From assembly GCF_000283155.1 (NCBI RefSeq), contig NW_004454216.1:12984818-13048817 (forward strand): a stretch of DNA of 64,000 nt, given 5' to 3'. The notes under the pieces are model-generated. The model made no database searches. It saw nothing but the letters and a program-made list of their open reading frames with translations, and was not told the origin of the DNA. This DNA is from Ceratotherium simum simum (lineage: Eukaryota; Chordata; Mammalia; Perissodactyla; Rhinocerotidae). Of this stretch, positions 23,836 through 35,971 are shown piece after piece (position 1 is the stretch's first letter; each line of letters starts with the position of its first letter). A program made the position numbers and the translations under genes.

Positions 23836-25250
23836 ATAAACAGAAATTTTTCCTCGTCTAACATTTGGTACACCAGTGGTATAGTTCGTATAAATGCATG
23901 ATCATTTTCCCGTATCTGTTTTCAAAATAATGAGCTGATTGTTTAGCATCCTCCAATGTTGACCAATTATTATTTTTAGTGTAATGATGAACTCACAGAT
24001 TTAAACATATTTAACTTTAAACATTTAGTGCTTCAATTTATGGTAGGTATTATTCTTAGAGGTACCCGAATTTTTCCTTTTTTGACAATTGGGAGCTTCT
24101 TTAAATTAGCTTCTTGAGTCCTTTTGACATGATTCTGGTCTTTGATACCTTCCTTGTGATATGTATGACAAAGTATTCCAGGACCATCTTGTGTATTTTC
24201 TCTCCCCCTAGGCCTGGAATCAGCCATTGATCTAAGGAACCCGAGAGATAGGATGAGAGGAGGATCAAGGGTAAGTTGTGTTCTCAGGGCACTGCCAAGT
24301 TTCAGTGAAAGCAAGAAGGTAAAGAGACTAACCAGAGGAAAAGTTGAAGATTTACAGGATTTTGCTGATAATGTTTCATGATTTCTAGAGGGCAGAGAGA
24401 AAGATTTTTGGAGGTAGGAAAAGGATGAGAGATTGGTTAAAACTAACGAGTAGATGGAGAAAAGGAGATGGAGAATGAAAGCCTGGTGAATACTAACATG
24501 TGTTGTATATTAAACCACTTAGTATACATGTGCTTATTTTTTGTCGTAAAAAATTTCAGTATATTAAAAATCACTGTCAAACCATTCCCATGTCACTGAT
24601 AGTTGCACAGACTCAAGTACAGGACTTGACCGTTGGAGGATATTTGTTGGCGCTTGTTTTGATCAAAGAGTTATCTGGAAAATATTTCTGAACAGAGCTT
24701 AGAAAATGCGAATATTTTCTCCTTTTCAATATGCTAGTAAAGTGGCCCCCTTTAAGTAGAGGAAGAATTGTCAGACACTGTAGCAAAATAATGAGTAGAA
24801 TGGGCTGTAATTAATTTATACATTTTATTCAGTAATAACTCTCCTCTATTCACTATTATGTTACTATTATTTTGGTTGTAATACATACAAAGGTATTTAT
24901 TTCATCTCATTTATTATTTGAAGACTCTTAGTGTGTAAACTGTTGCTTGATATTTTCTATTGAGTTGATGGGTTTTAGAGAAATTCCTGGGATCAACAAT
25001 ATAGTTATTTGCAATGTTACCCTCCTGGGCAGGAGTCTCCTGGAATAGCCAAGTTATGCTAATGACGAGAGTTGAATAGCAAAGTTGTGTTAATGTTGAC
25101 AGTAACGTGTGTGTGTTTTTGTGTGTGTGGTACATGGTTTTGATTCTCACTGTGACAGATGAGACAATATCTCTGATTTCAAGAATTTCATTAAGTCTAG
25201 CGGTAGAGACAGGTAAGTTATAGAAAATGTTTAGGATAAGTGACAAGTGC
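23836..25250. other. unique DNA, nothing recognised
   Basis: Frames at 24033-24314 and 24914-25246 (both minus, 93 and 110 codons) have no recognisable domain. A short impure TG tract lies at about 25107-25130. Confidence 0.35.
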
Positions 25251-25254
25251 TCTA

Positions 25255-25480
25255 AGAAAGTATGCTTGGGTAGCAGGGAGCACCATCAGCTTCACCAAGG
25301 AAATGATCTTTGAGCCTTCTTGTTGGAGTTCATCCACAGTGGAAGGAACCATTCCAAGCAGAGAGAACAGCCTGTGCAAGGGTGCATAACGGAGAAAGAT
25401 AGGAGATAAGCCTAGAATGTGGCTAAATCTAATGGGCCTTTATGCCATGATAAGGAGTTTGTACGAGAAGGAGAAAAAAA
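25255..25480 (-). repeat. L2 LINE relic, antisense
   Basis: On the plus strand 'gaaccattccaagcagagag', 'aacagcctgtgcaagggtgc' and 'ggcctttatgccatgataag' are reverse complements of three L2 3'-region blocks, in order. Similar copies lie at 44195-44445 and 51130-51425. Confidence 0.75.
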
Positions 25481-26562
25481 TCATTGGTTGAAATTAGGTA
25501 GGGAAAAGAGAAATTTAGTTAGTAGAATATAACCAGAACATTTTTAACAATTAGGTACGGAAAATTAGGGAAAAGGGCAGGTTAAGTGTGCTTCCCAGGT
25601 CTCTAGTTTTATAACTGAATGATTAATACGGTGGAGTGGGGTGGAGTGGAAATAATCAGGCATTCACATTGGGGGGATGTGAATATGATGAATTGGATAT
25701 TTATATATCTCTATTAATATATTTATCTATAGTTGTGTGTGAGTATCTCTCTCACGGTATTTTTTAACCTTATCTATCTCTTCAGATAACCTCTCTTTTC
25801 ACAGATAACGAAATGTATCCCCATGTTTTTATTAGGAAACATTTATCTTGTCTTGCTACCCTTTCAGCTGTTTACTTGTTCTGCTAGCTTTCATGTTTTC
25901 TTGAATAATGTTATGTACCCAGTGGATATTTTTATAATGAAAAGTCACACATAGGGCTTTTTCTCATAGAGATAATATTAGTCGCTTCAAGAAAGTGTCA
26001 TCACATAAAAGTGGGCCAGATTGAAAGTTAGCAGGATATGCCTTGCTGGTTGCAGCCATGACAGCGGTTCAGTATTTGTCAGCTGGTTTAGACTTTAAGG
26101 TAGGAGTTAACTGAAAATCCTTGAGGAAGACACATGGAGGCAGACAGACAGGACAGTGTTGGAATGGAAAAGAATGCACAGTCTCATACATTTTTGGCAT
26201 GCCTTAGAGCCTGCCAGATTAACTGAGATTTCAGTCACCTTGCTATTTATTTCATGTGTAATTTTAAAATTGAAATGTTTACACTTCTGTAAGGGCAAAT
26301 GTTGAGAGAGAAATGGATTTGAATTTTTTTATTTAACCAAGTTCCCTGGCTTGCTAGGAGGTAGAACAGAGTTATGTGGAGTCATGAAGCACCGTCACAG
26401 CGTCTCTCATCTGTCTCTTTCTACCTCAGCTTCGGGCCTCCTGACCTGTTGAGACAGCTTTTTATCCCTTGTGTTCCTATTTCCAGATTTCCTCCCTTCT
26501 GATACATTTCAAACACTGCTAGAAAGAACTTCAGACACCGTTCCACCAGTCTTAACATACGC
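25481..26562. other. unique DNA, nothing recognised
   Basis: A 'ggtggagtggggtggagtgg' stretch at about 25631-25650 is a short imperfect tandem repeat. No gene or other repeat was recognised. Confidence 0.35.
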
Positions 26563-26566
26563 ATGT

Positions 26567-26900
26567 TGTTAATTAAACAAGGAGACCACGAGACTGGGGT
26601 GGCTCTAATACCATGGAAGCCTACATAAGCAAACCAAAACCTAAGCCTGTAAATGCCTCAAAGTGAGGAAATAAAAACGCTGAGGAGAACCAGTCACAAA
26701 CAGCCAACTAGGCTTTACGCTACAGCCAATCCAATAACTTCCTTTCTTTGCTTCTGCACTTTCTCTATATAGGCCTTCCCCCTGGCTCCTGGCCGAGGAG
26801 TGCTTCTAACCACTTCTAGTTAGGCCCTACCTGATTCGAATTGATAAATGCTCGAATAAACTCCTAATTTTAAAAATATGCCTCAGTTTATCTTTCAACA
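26567..26900 (+). mobile_element. solo LTR, class I ERV-like, 4-bp TSD
   Basis: A 334-bp block with inverted termini TGTT...AACA. It carries a TATA-like 'ctatata' at 26764-26770 and an AATAAA signal at 26855-26860, about 90 bp apart in the order U3-R expected on the plus strand. The tetramer 'atgt' flanks both sides (26563-26566 and 26901-26904). Four-bp duplications are typical of class I (gammaretrovirus-like) ERVs. There is no internal retroviral sequence, so it is a solo LTR left by LTR-LTR recombination. Promoter and poly(A) motifs are still readable, but activity is unproven. Confidence 0.85.
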
Positions 26901-27009
26901 ATGTTCTCCGTGTCAGTTTGCACTTTAACCAGACCTCTATCTTTTGTTTTTAACTTCCAAATGGGGTTAATGTTTCTGAAATTTCTTTCCAAAAGGTTTG
27001 AATGAAGTC

Positions 27010-27545
27010 CAAATATTTTACTTCCTCATTTAAACCCTTCCATGATCTGGTTGCAAATTTATTATCAAGCAGCCTTCCCTTTGGCCATCATGAACCCCTC
27101 CATGTTTCTTACTCACCTCACCTTCATACGGCCTTACTGTCCATCACTAGAGTGTAGGCACCACAAGGGCTGATCTCCAGGAATTAGAGCAATGGGAAGA
27201 TTTTGATGTGAATGAGTCATTCATGAATCATCCATTCATTTGTCTACCTCCTCCTCAACCTCTGCCTATCTAAATTCTGTGCTTACTTTAAGGCTCAGAT
27301 CAAATACTGCTTCTTCCATGATACTTTTCCAGATTCCTTCACACAGAAACACCATGCACTCTGAATTCTCATAACATTTAATTTATGTCTCTTTTGTGAT
27401 ACTCGTTTTCTTCTTGAAATTATTCTTTACATATTCTCTAGAATGGAGTCATATTATATTTATTTTTGTATCTTCCCTAGACCCTAGAGTCATGGTACTT
27501 AGCACAAAGTAGGCACTTAGTTAATGTTCCTTGAATCCATTAATT
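27010..27545 (+). repeat. L2 LINE relic
   Basis: Blocks in L2 3' order: 'cccttccatgatctggttgc', 'tttaaggctcagatcaaata', 'ctgcttcttccatgatactt', then 'agcacaaagtaggcacttag'. It is strongly diverged, as usual for L2. Confidence 0.8.
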
Positions 27546-27738
27546 AATAATTAAAGTTAAAAGAGAACTAGGAGGTGATTGTTGCATGAATTCTTAAATC
27601 TCTAGAATAGGTTCTACGTAAACACACATATGGATCTCTCTTATAAAAGCAAAAGAAAACAAAACCTAGTGAAAATAAAATTACAGCCAATTTTGGTATC
27701 ACCATTCCAATGATTAACAACTTTGGTAATAATAACAG
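27546..27738. other. short unclassified spacer
   Basis: Nothing was recognised. Confidence 0.3.
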
Positions 27739-27739
27739 C

Positions 27740-27945
27740 CATGCTTTATTGTAAAACTGACTCTGCCAGGCAATCTAATCACTTTAAGTACATTATCCTG
27801 ATCTTCAAAAGTTGTGAGGGACTATATCTATTTAAATAATGAGCACATTGAGGCTGAAGCTGAGTCTTGTGTTTGCTAAGTGTGTGAACTAAAATTTAAA
27901 TATTGATCTGACTGACTCCGAAGCTCTCCCCACTAGTCCATACCT
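27740..27945 (-). repeat. MIR SINE relic, antisense
   Basis: 'gccaggcaatctaatcactt', 'gagcacattgaggctgaag' and 'tctgactgactccgaagctc' follow the reverse-complement MIR order on the plus strand. Confidence 0.75.
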
Positions 27946-28769
27946 CTGCACTCTTTGGGTTGAGAAGTACTTTTAGTTGACTAAGTGAAATGTCTTGTGT
28001 GATGTCCACAGTGGAGACACAAAGATGACCAAGAAATCTGGGTATCTGCAGTGACAGGCTTTAGTTTCCCTAATGGAGATCTGATGACTATATTGCTAAC
28101 AAAGGAAGAAAGTACCCTTAGTAAAACTTTTAAGTGAAGTCACAGAATTTAAGTTAATCCTTGTCACCATTTTCTATAATAATTGAATGTTACAACCGGG
28201 AATCCAATGGTGAAAGGGAATATTCCTACCCATGCTACCCGATTACAGTTTAAAGACCTGTATGTTCTGTGGACCAGCAGGTCACAGGATTGCCTTCCTC
28301 TACGCTGCCTCATTAGCCTAACTTCCCCTGCCTACTCTATCTCTAGTCATCCCTGGGATCCGCTAATTGTAATGTCTCTAGAGTCAATGGAAGGTAAAAC
28401 CACACAGGTACAAAATGAACTGCGGAATTGCCAGTTTTCACAGCATCAGCAGACTTTTGTCCTTATGATTTTCTTTTTTGTTAAAAAATATATACTATGG
28501 CTAAGTTAATGAACTTTTAATTCTGTAATTGTGTAGTGGGTGTTCATTATATTTTACATGGGAACTGGACACATTACCACTCTTTCCCTCCATTTCCCTA
28601 ACTGACAGAGTTAGGTAAGTGAAGGATGTTCTAGCTCTTTCCTGATTATCTTCTTTCTGCTCTTGTATTCTGTCCCTGTTAGTAAGGAGATTTTTCTGCC
28701 TCTCCACTTCAGCTGTTCTTTTACTACCTTCCAGTAGTAATAATTAATGAATGGAAATCATCTATATTT
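27946..28769. other. unique DNA, nothing recognised
   Basis: A 108-codon plus-strand frame (28183-28509) crosses this stretch. Its product has no recognisable domain and ends in a low-complexity hydrophobic tail read through AT-rich DNA. I treat it as a chance frame. Confidence 0.4.
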
Positions 28770-28771
28770 TT

Positions 28772-28882
28772 TATGTGGTGATTTATATTTTGCATATCCA
28801 TTATCTTATTTTATCCTAAAAATAACAATCTATAGAAGGTAGACTGATAATATTTTCATCTCCACTTTACAGATGAGACAGG
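28772..28882 (-). repeat. partial MIR relic, antisense
   Basis: 'tccattatcttattttatcc' and 'tctccactttacagatgaga' match the reverse-complement MIR core. It is short and diverged. Confidence 0.65.
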
Positions 28883-29041
28883 TCCTTTTCCTCTTGAATG
28901 GGAGAAAAATAGCATTTGTAGTCCTGCTATCATCAGAGCTATCAACTTCAAGACTGTATCGCTGTAGCAGAGGACCAGGAGATATGCTAGCTGATCTAGG
29001 GTTCCTATTCCTCATTTTCTCGTGTGCTTATCAATATGTAC

Positions 29042-29250
29042 AGCACTGAGTTAAGAGCACGGCCTTTGGGCTTCGACAGCAGGAGTACAAGTCTCAGCTC
29101 TAACACTTAGAAGCTGCATGCTATGGGGCAAGTTACTTTACCTATCAAATCCACAATTTCCTATTCTAAAAAGATAATGATTATGATATTTATACCTACT
29201 TCAGTGAAAGAATATTAGGAACTATTTAATTTCCAGGTCATCATCACTGT
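29042..29250 (+). repeat. MIR SINE relic
   Basis: 'ttaagagcacggcctttggg', 'caagtctcagctctaacac', 'ggggcaagttactttaccta' and 'ccacaatttcctattctaaa' give the full MIR order from 5' end to core on the plus strand. Confidence 0.88.
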
Positions 29251-32200
29251 ACTCACACTGATCTATTCAAACTAGGTAGGGTGTTCCAGTTTTCATTCAT
29301 TCCTTCAAGAAATGTTTGAGTGTCCATCTTGTACTAGACATTGTGCAGAAAACCAGACACACAGAGTGCCTGCCCTCATTAGAGTGTGCACAGCAGAATG
29401 TCGAAGTTCTTCAGATATCAGGATGTACATAGCAGAATATCTAAGAATATTCAGATGTCAAAAGGTCAAGATTTTGATGAGGAGCTAAATAGGAAACTGA
29501 CAATGAACTCCAGTCATGGAGGAGGAAAACCAGGCAAGTGCACTGCTGTCCTAGAAACCAAGCCAAGAAAGTGTTTCAAGATGGTGGTAGTGATCAATTG
29601 CATTAAATACCTCTGTGAGTTAGAGTAAATGAGAGCCTGAGAATGCAACTTTGATTTCGGCAAGATGGATAGCACTGGTGTCGCTGATAAGGGCAACTTT
29701 AATGAAGGGCAGCAGAACAGAAAACTATTTGGTACATGCAAATTTTAAAAAATGAATTTCCAGCATCCCTCGCTCATGATCACTAGGACTCTCCTGTTCT
29801 AAAAAATAGTCATCTTTTGGTAATGTGGCTAATTTACTCAAATTGAGCACCTGTAATACACATGCCCATTCACCTTCAAGTCTTTATCATGTATCAGAAT
29901 ACTTGGAAATATGTCCTTTGAACTACCCTATTCATTGCTGGTTTTCTTTTATACTTACCATCTGGTGGAGCCTGATACCCAGGGACAAATGTTCATCATC
30001 CTATCTTATTTTCCTGATATCTAGCATTTTATAACGTTTGATAAAAACATAACTCTTGGTGGTCTGATAAGTTGTTCAATATTTTGAGAGATTCCAGCCA
30101 TTTTAAGGAACTCGTGTGCCACCATTTTCAGACTTCTTTTAGTACATGGCACTTCTTGTCCCATGCAGAACAAGATAGGGACATCTTATCTTCTAACATT
30201 GGTTTAATTTATTTCTTGTAAAGTAACCAAGAGACAAGCAAATTTGAGTAAATCTCTCATTGATTTGGTTTTTTTGGTCTCAAATATTAAAGTGTGTGAT
30301 GACTTCTGGCATTTGACTGCTTGTTTTGGGGAGAATGTTGAGAGATCTGAGAGCTGATGTGTGAGCTTGTTGTTGAGCTCTTTTGGCAGGGCTGGGGTAT
30401 CCACCTTTGGAAAAGAATCACCCTCATGTTTGACACAAGACATTAGGATTCTCTCTGGATGTTATAAATGATATTTCAGCCTGAATTGGCTTATCAAATT
30501 TCTAGAGCCAAAGAGAATCCATTCAGAGAGATTTTAACACTTCTTTAACAAAGGTTTAAAATTTTGCTTCCATTAAAAAATTATCGTAAAAAGAATATAC
30601 AGTAAAATCTCTACGGTGAAATTACAACATGTGGAATACCTGACATCTGACTGTAGTGTTTTCTCCTGGGTATTATTAGCACATGACATCAGAGAAATAG
30701 ATAGTATCTTGATTTTAGAAAGCAAATTTGATGAAGATTTAGAGAACAGCTAGGACTTTTTTAAAAATTAAAGTGCAAGAATTTTGTAAGTGAATGAAGC
30801 ACGGGTTTGTTTATTTTTCAATAAAAGCTTTACTTTAAGTCTTTATTAATATATGGAGATATAGAAATTGGCTTTATTGGTGACAAATAACAGATCTTTT
30901 CGACATTTGAAAAGAGAAAATGCTATTTGCTTAGCATTTTGATTTGTAAATACAGAATTTTAAAAATGAATACCTTCAAGATTTTGTGTGTGTGTGAAAG
31001 GTCCTTAGATGAGAACAGTTTTCTAAAGCTAGTGGCTCTCTTACTCTGCATTCTTAACCAAGAGTAATAATAGCAAGCTTTTCGCCCAGGGATGAGTTAC
31101 CTGCCTCAGGTAGATGGACCATGAGCAATTTAGGTCATTGCTTCATTGTGGTGAGACAGAATATATTGTTATTAGATTCACAATACCCTTTACACGAAAC
31201 TTTTATTTAGAGAATCTGTAAGTGCTTGCCTATCATTGAATATTTGCCGTAAGTCCAGAGGGTGAACTCTATGAAGCTATTTCCTCCAAGTAAAAGCTAT
31301 TCACCAAATAGAGAAATCATAGCTATCATGTTTAAGGTACGTGAGTATACAGGAAATGAATAGGGCTTTCAGTTCACACATTATGCTATTTCTTTGTGTG
31401 GATTGCCTTGGGGAATAATATTTTTTAAAATATAGGTAGTTCCATAGAAGATAGGAATAGGAGATCATTTGCCTCTCGCTGCTCACATTTGCTAGGACTC
31501 TTAGGAAGATTTTCACTGGTTTTCACATGAATCAGTTTAATAATGATTGCTGCCAGTTGGTGGCTAGACATCAGTCTGCTAGCCTTCTCAACAGTGTTGC
31601 CATCTGCTATTTGGACTCACAGTGTGCTGCTGCTACGCGCCACCTCGTTCAGAACGGGACCCTTGTGAGCCATAGACAGTAGCTTATTCAAGTGAGCTGA
31701 AGCGAACCCCTCCCCAGCCCCGTTTGTGCAGGCTGCACGCATCTCCTCTTATTTGGGAATTGCTCTGTGCTGATCATGCAGTCTGATGGCTCACTGTCTC
31801 TGATCATTTTGGTGTTAGTCTTGTAAGCCAGCTCGTTTCAAAGTAACGTTAAAATATAAAAATGATTATTTTGAAGATTTGCAAAAAAATATTCACTCCA
31901 TTTGTTTTTGGTAATACAGTTACAAGTTGAAATGATATTAGTCAGTGGCTTGCCAAACACAAATATTTAATAAATTAAGTGTATTATAATCCATTGAACT
32001 TTTTTGGATAGACTTTGCAGTTCTGAAGATTTTTCAGTTTTGTGGACATCCTACTGCCCAGTTTTTGTTTCTTGGAAACTGATTTTCAAAGGCTTTCATT
32101 ATGCTTTTCCCTTTTCTTCTCCCATTTAAATGTCTAAAGGCAGCTGTGAATGCAAAATATTTGTATTTGTCAGACAGAAATGAGTGTGTTGTATCCAACA

Positions 32201-32540
32201 CTACTGATCACCTTAGAGATTTGAGCATTTTTACAGGAAAAAGAAAATTTACTTGCATAGGTCATATTACATTTGGATCCTCTCCATCCGCCTCAATAGG
32301 TAATGAGTTCAGTAGCACTTTAAGCATTAGAGAGTTGCACTTCAAAATTGGGCTGGTTTTAGATTTCAAAGGAATTCATGGGCTGGTGTTCATTCCCAGC
32401 ACCCCTCCCCCACTTCCCTCACAAGTACCTACCTGGTTCTCACACCTGTGCTTACCTGCATCCAGAATGAGTTTCTTAAGCCCTCTGCTTGTTAGGTACT
32501 CTGTGAAAAAAGGCTTTGGTGGGCAAACAGAATTGGGAAG
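29251..32540. other. long unique stretch, no gene seen
   Basis: About 3.3 kb with little recognisable repeat. Around 29285-29385 and 29560-29710 there are faint similarities to old repeat consensus sequences, too weak to name. Frames at 29386-29628, 30204-30443 and 31301-31516 have no recognisable domain. A 214-codon plus-strand frame (32101-32745) starts here, but its last third is L1 sequence and the rest has no recognisable domain. A slightly GC-richer patch at about 31620-31760 stands out from AT-rich surroundings. Confidence 0.4.
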
Positions 32541-32625
32541 TGGGGCATCTCAGACTGGGTTCCCCAGGATGCAGACTCTGAGATGTAGTTTGACCTGCAG
32601 GATGCTGATTAAGAAGTGCTCCTGG

Positions 32626-33306
32626 CAAAAAACAATAAATGTTGGAGAGGATGTGGAGAAAAGGGAACCCTCATACACTGCTGGTGGGAATGCAAACTGG
32701 TGCAGCCACTATGGAAAACAGTATGGAGATTTCTCAAAAAATTAAAAATAGAAATACCATACGATCCAGCTATCTCACTACTGGGTATGTATCCAAACAA
32801 CTTGATATCAATGATCCAAAAGATTGATGCAGCCCTATGTTCGTTGCAGCATTACTCACAATAGCCAAGATGTAGAAGCAACCCAAGTGCCCATCAACGG
32901 ATGAATGGATAAAGAAGATGGGGTATGTACATGCAATGGAATACTACTCAGCCATAAAAAAAGACACAATCGTCCCATTTGCAACAACATGAGTGGTCCT
33001 TGAGAGTATGATGTTAAGTGAAATAAGCCAGACAGAGAATGACAAATACTGCATGATTTCACTCATATGTGGAAGATAAACAAATACATGGATAAAGAGA
33101 AAAGATAGTGGTTACCAGAGGGGAAGGGGGCTGGGAGTGGGTGAAAGGGGTAAAGGGGCACATATGTATGGTGACGGATAAAAATTAGAGTACTGGTGGT
33201 AAGCACGATGAAGTCTATTCAGAAATTGATAAATAATAATGTACACTCGAAATTACACAATGTTATAAACTGTTATGGTCTCAATAAAATTATTGGGAAA
33301 AAAAAA
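32626..33306 (+). mobile_element. 5'-truncated LINE-1 3' end
   Basis: Starts inside the ORF2 C-terminal region. The cysteine-rich segment '[18 protein letters not shown]' is read from about 32640; the frame breaks about 75 residues on. It continues through 3' UTR with G runs (33121-33138) to 'caataaaattattggg' and an A tail (33299-33308). Near-duplicates 'aagtgctcctgg' (32614-32625) and 'aagtgctcttagg' (33307-33319) flank it, so the duplication has drifted slightly. It is older than the copy at 17641. Confidence 0.9.
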
Positions 33307-33319
33307 AAGTGCTCTTAGG

Positions 33320-34885
33320 ACCAACACTTGTAGAAAAGAGGGGAATGTGCAGGACTGGGTAGAGGGAGAAGCTGAGTTGTGATGGTGGTCCAAGAGCAGC
33401 CTTGGCCAACACTCTGGGAAGCTCTGGAGTTGGAATGACCTTCAGAGTTGTCCTGAGATGGGCAAGAGAACAACTTGGTAATCTTGCACAGACAGGTCAT
33501 TGGATATGGGCAACCCCATAAAGGGGTGCAACCTTAGGTGAGGAGGTTCTCTGCAGCTGAGGCAATTCCCAAAGGCAGCTACAGGCTGCCTGCTGACAGT
33601 ACTCGCAGCAAATGAGGAGCAAGTCCTTCCTTGAAGGGAGATCTGGGCAGTACATCCTAATGCTGCCGCATGGGCCAGATCAAATCATCTCTTGCAGAGA
33701 GTTGCACTAATCATTCGCATATGAATGGCTTTGAGAGTCTGGCACTGAAGAAACCTTCCAACTTTGTTTTTCTCGTAACATCAGTTTATATCTTATGGGA
33801 CTGGTGCTCCACAGAACATGATTTAATAAATGTCTCCCTAATCTAACAGTCCCTTGCAGGCTGTGTTAAAAGAACTGAATACAGATGGTTTGCTCCAGGC
33901 TCGCCTGCCCATCATCAGTCCTGCTTGAAAACTTTGCTGTTGCTCTATTAGCTATGGGCTTGCAAGTCACACAGGTGTGTGGAAAAATGGCTTTATTTTT
34001 CCATAACTGAACCTAATTTATTTCTTAAGCTCTCATTCTGCCTAGTGGCATGTGCACACACACGTGCACACACACGTGCACACACACACACACACACACA
34101 ACCCAAATCCTTAACTTTAATTATTTTCTAAGTAAATGTAGACATTATATTTTAAAATCAACATCTTCTCCTCTTCCACCCAGAGTTGCAGCTAAGCTCC
34201 AGGGGACTTAAGTCCTGTCATGGCCTTAGGGGGAACATCTGATTCTTGATTGGCATCTGTCCACAGCCGGCATCACCTGAGATGAACACCATCCTTTCTG
34301 GTCTTCACTGATATTACCCTCCATGCTGGCATTTGATGAGATGTCTGCATTTCCATCCAGTACCCTCACTGCACCTCCTGCCCCAATTTCTAAAGCCACA
34401 GTGTCAAAAACAACACCAGGGAACTTTCTCAGGATAACGAGACAAGAGGTAGGGCACTGGTCTCTCCATACTTAGATCACATACATTTTTTTTCTGGGGG
34501 TTATTTCATACTCTTATTTGGAATATTGAAGCCATCTTCAGAAACTCTCACCAGAAGTTAACTCTCTTGCTTTTTCTCCAACTGTGATTTCTTTTCTTTT
34601 CACTTAGGACTGAGATTTTTTTCCTTCCTTTGAGTGGGTTTGGAGGAGATAGGGCATGGAGGAGATTGATGAGACTAGTATCCCTCAAACCCTAAATTTT
34701 ATGCCATGATTTTGGTCCTTGGATACTCAAAAGCCAGTAACTAACCTTTCTTTTGCATGTTTCTTTTGATGAATTGTCCGTGGCCTCTCTTCCCAAAGGC
34801 ATGAAGCCTTCAGTCTAATTTGAGTGGAGGGATGAGCTTGGACGATGGATAGGTGCTGGAGTAGGAACAAAGCTTTTGCCTCTAG
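33320..34885. other. unique DNA with a CA microsatellite
   Basis: No gene was recognised. The sequence just before (about 32545-32613) and after the L1 may be one older repeat that the L1 split, but I could not name it. Confidence 0.35.
34050..34101. repeat. (CA)n microsatellite with CGTG interruptions
   Basis: An alternating purine-pyrimidine tract of about 50 bp, 'cacacacacgtgcacacac...' with two 'acgtgc' interruptions, then about 10 uninterrupted CA units. Such tracts are often length-polymorphic. Confidence 0.9.
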
Positions 34886-35971
34886 AGAAAAATACCCATA
34901 GTTTTATTCCTCTTTTCTATTCCATGAGTCCATTAGTCTATCTTTGTGCAAATACTACCTGTCTTAACCTCTGTAGCATTATGGTGGGTCTTGACATCTG
35001 GTAAGCCTTCCAGCTTGCTCTTTTTCAAGACTGTTTGGGCTATTCTGGGTACATTCTATTTCCATATATATTTTAGATTCAGTTTATTAATTCTCTCAAA
35101 AATAAACCTGCTGGAATTTTGATTGGTATTACATTGACTCTATAGATAAATTTGGAGCAAATTAAAAATATTGATCTTTAAAATATTGAATCTTCCTTCC
35201 ATTAACATTGTTTTTACTTCCATTTATTTAAATCTTTAATTTCTCTTAGCAATATTTTATAGTTTTCAGTGTAGAAAAATATAAACATTACAATTGATTT
35301 ACTTCTAGGTATTTGATGCTTTTGATACTATTGTAAATTTTAAATATTTTAATTTGTCTAATTGATCCAGTACAAGGATGTGTAATGCAATTGATTTGAT
35401 AGAGTGACACTGCATCATTTGATATGTTGATCTTGCTAAATTCACGTAGTCATTCTAATAGTTTATTTGTAGATTATTTCAGATTTTCTACATACACAAT
35501 CATGAGGTAACAGTTATATTTTTTCCTTTCTAATATATATTCCTGTTTTCTTTCTCCCCCTCTCTGTCCTTCCCTGTCCTGGCTAGGACATCAAGTGTAA
35601 TATTGAACAGAGGTGATGAGAGTGAACATCCTTGCCTTAATCTCAATATTACAGGAAAGGATTCCATGTTGTACCATTAAGTATTATGGTAGCTGTAGGT
35701 TTTTAGTATATACCCTTATCAGGTTAGAAAAGTTCCCTTCTATTTCTAGTTTGCTGATAATTTATAATGTTAATAAGTGTTGATTTGTCCATTGCTTATT
35801 CTGCATTGATTATCATATGGTTTTTCTCATTTATTCTGTTACATGATGAATTAAATTAATTTTAAAATGTTAAACTATTATAATAATGTATTAGCCTCTT
35901 TATATATTGCAGATTCTATTTGATAATATTTTATTTGGTATTTTAGCTTCTGCGTTTGTGAAATGTATTGG

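Noticed and set aside
32101..32745. A 214-codon plus-strand frame.
   Set aside because: Its last third is read out of frame through an L1 3' end. The rest has no recognisable domain and no promoter or splice context, so it is probably a chance frame.
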